This document shows, piece after piece, positions 15,195 to 15,438 of a stretch of DNA of 15,438 nt. The notes beneath the pieces were generated by a model. It did not search any database. It was given only the letters and a program-made list of their open reading frames with translations, and was not told the DNA's origin. The number at the start of each line of letters is the position of its first letter. Within the stretch, counting starts at the first letter, position 1. Origin of the DNA: Chromera velia (taxonomy: Eukaryota > Sar > Chromeraceae); the NCBI GenBank assembly GCA_018398765.1, contig JAHBMJ010002845.1, forward strand, positions 1 through 15,438, read 5' to 3'. Both the position numbers and the translations under genes were made by a program.

Positions 15195-15438
15195 AAGTGC
15201 ACGTACGCGCACGTAACCAGACAAACACATGCATGCATACACAAATACACACACACACAGAGAGAGGGGGGGAAGAGGGGAAGGGGGAGTTGTGGCAGCG
15301 AGGAAAGAAAGGGCCCCCCCGCATGCATCCAACACTTCGGACTTGCAGTGTATCATGCACAAAAGAGAAAAAACGGGGAACAATAGAGAAACACTGATTG
15401 CAGTGAGACAAGAGGCCTCGGAAATTCTCCTCCCCCCC
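14850..15438. other. Terminal region, no supported gene
   Basis: Apart from the microsatellites this stretch shows only purine-rich, low-complexity DNA (G runs near 15268-15290 and a C run at the end). No gene is supported. Confidence 0.5.
15087..15270. repeat. Triplicated CA/GA compound microsatellite
   Basis: Three blocks of (CA)n followed by (GA)n lie in a row: about 15091-15134, 15139-15194 and 15240-15267. The first two blocks start with the same word AAAAGCACACGCA (15087-15099 and 15135-15147), so the whole compound unit was duplicated and not just extended by slippage. Cys/Val/Ser-rich minus-strand frames here are artefacts. Confidence 0.9.

Noticed and set aside
14768-15411. Cys/Val/Ser/Leu-rich minus-strand frames of 110-186 codons, and a Thr/His-rich plus-strand frame
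   Set aside because: They are translations of the CA/GA compound microsatellite and flanking purine-rich DNA.
1-15438. tRNA, rRNA, CRISPR array or bacterial operon
   Set aside because: No cloverleaf with a GGTTCRA-type arm, no rRNA-like conserved block and no regularly spaced CRISPR-type repeats were seen. The only regular repeat array is the coding PPR array.

Overview
The window looks like nuclear DNA of a microbial eukaryote. Three things support this: a long pentatricopeptide-repeat (PPR) gene, a Ty3/gypsy LTR retrotransposon of the chromovirus type, and long gene-poor stretches with microsatellites and candidate GT/AG splice sites. The PPR wording (a repeated ALISAMEKAPGGSQWERAL core) resembles the PPR families I associate with algal alveolates such as chromerids and dinoflagellates. 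That placement is inference from protein style only, and no search could be run. I see no bacterial operons, no rRNA and no convincing tRNA.

Layout. Positions 1-4249 hold no gene I can defend. They contain simple repeats, several strong inverted repeats and short duplicated segments. Positions 4250-6376 on the minus strand carry the PPR gene: one canonical 35-residue PPR motif, then sixteen near-identical 38-residue motifs and a truncated last one. Its open frame runs further upstream to 6703, and a possible 5' exon with a signal-peptide-like segment lies at 6728-6907. Positions 6908-7583 are the space between the PPR gene and the retrotransposon, with a perfect 9-bp-stem hairpin. Positions 7589-13360 are a complete LTR retrotransposon on the plus strand, divergent from the PPR gene: two 320-bp LTRs, a 5-bp target-site duplication (ATAGT), a tRNA-iMet-type primer binding site, gag, protease, reverse transcriptase, RNase H, integrase, a chromodomain and a polypurine tract. 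Positions 13366-15438 are mostly non-coding, with one candidate small ORF or exon on the minus strand (14335-14535), a nested direct/inverted repeat (14738-14849) and a duplicated CA/GA compound microsatellite (15087-15270).

State of the element. The LTRs differ at 10 of 320 positions (9 transitions). The polyprotein frame is broken by four in-frame stops, all TAG, and by one frame change between RNase H and integrase. The protease active-site aspartate is replaced by asparagine. The copy is therefore structurally intact but cannot make a full set of active proteins by itself. The integrase catalytic triad and the chromodomain aromatic cage are intact, so the family was competent until recently.

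The two main units are not an operon. The PPR protein is expected to bind organellar RNA, and its 5th/last-residue pairs allow a target prediction. The retrotransposon is a neighbour that inserted about 0.7 kb upstream, inside a short tandem repeat. I find no clear sign of a wholly new multi-gene system. The most unusual items are the homogenised 38-residue PPR array, the small nested repeat at 14738-14849, and a pair of 16-bp inverted repeats on either side of the PPR gene.
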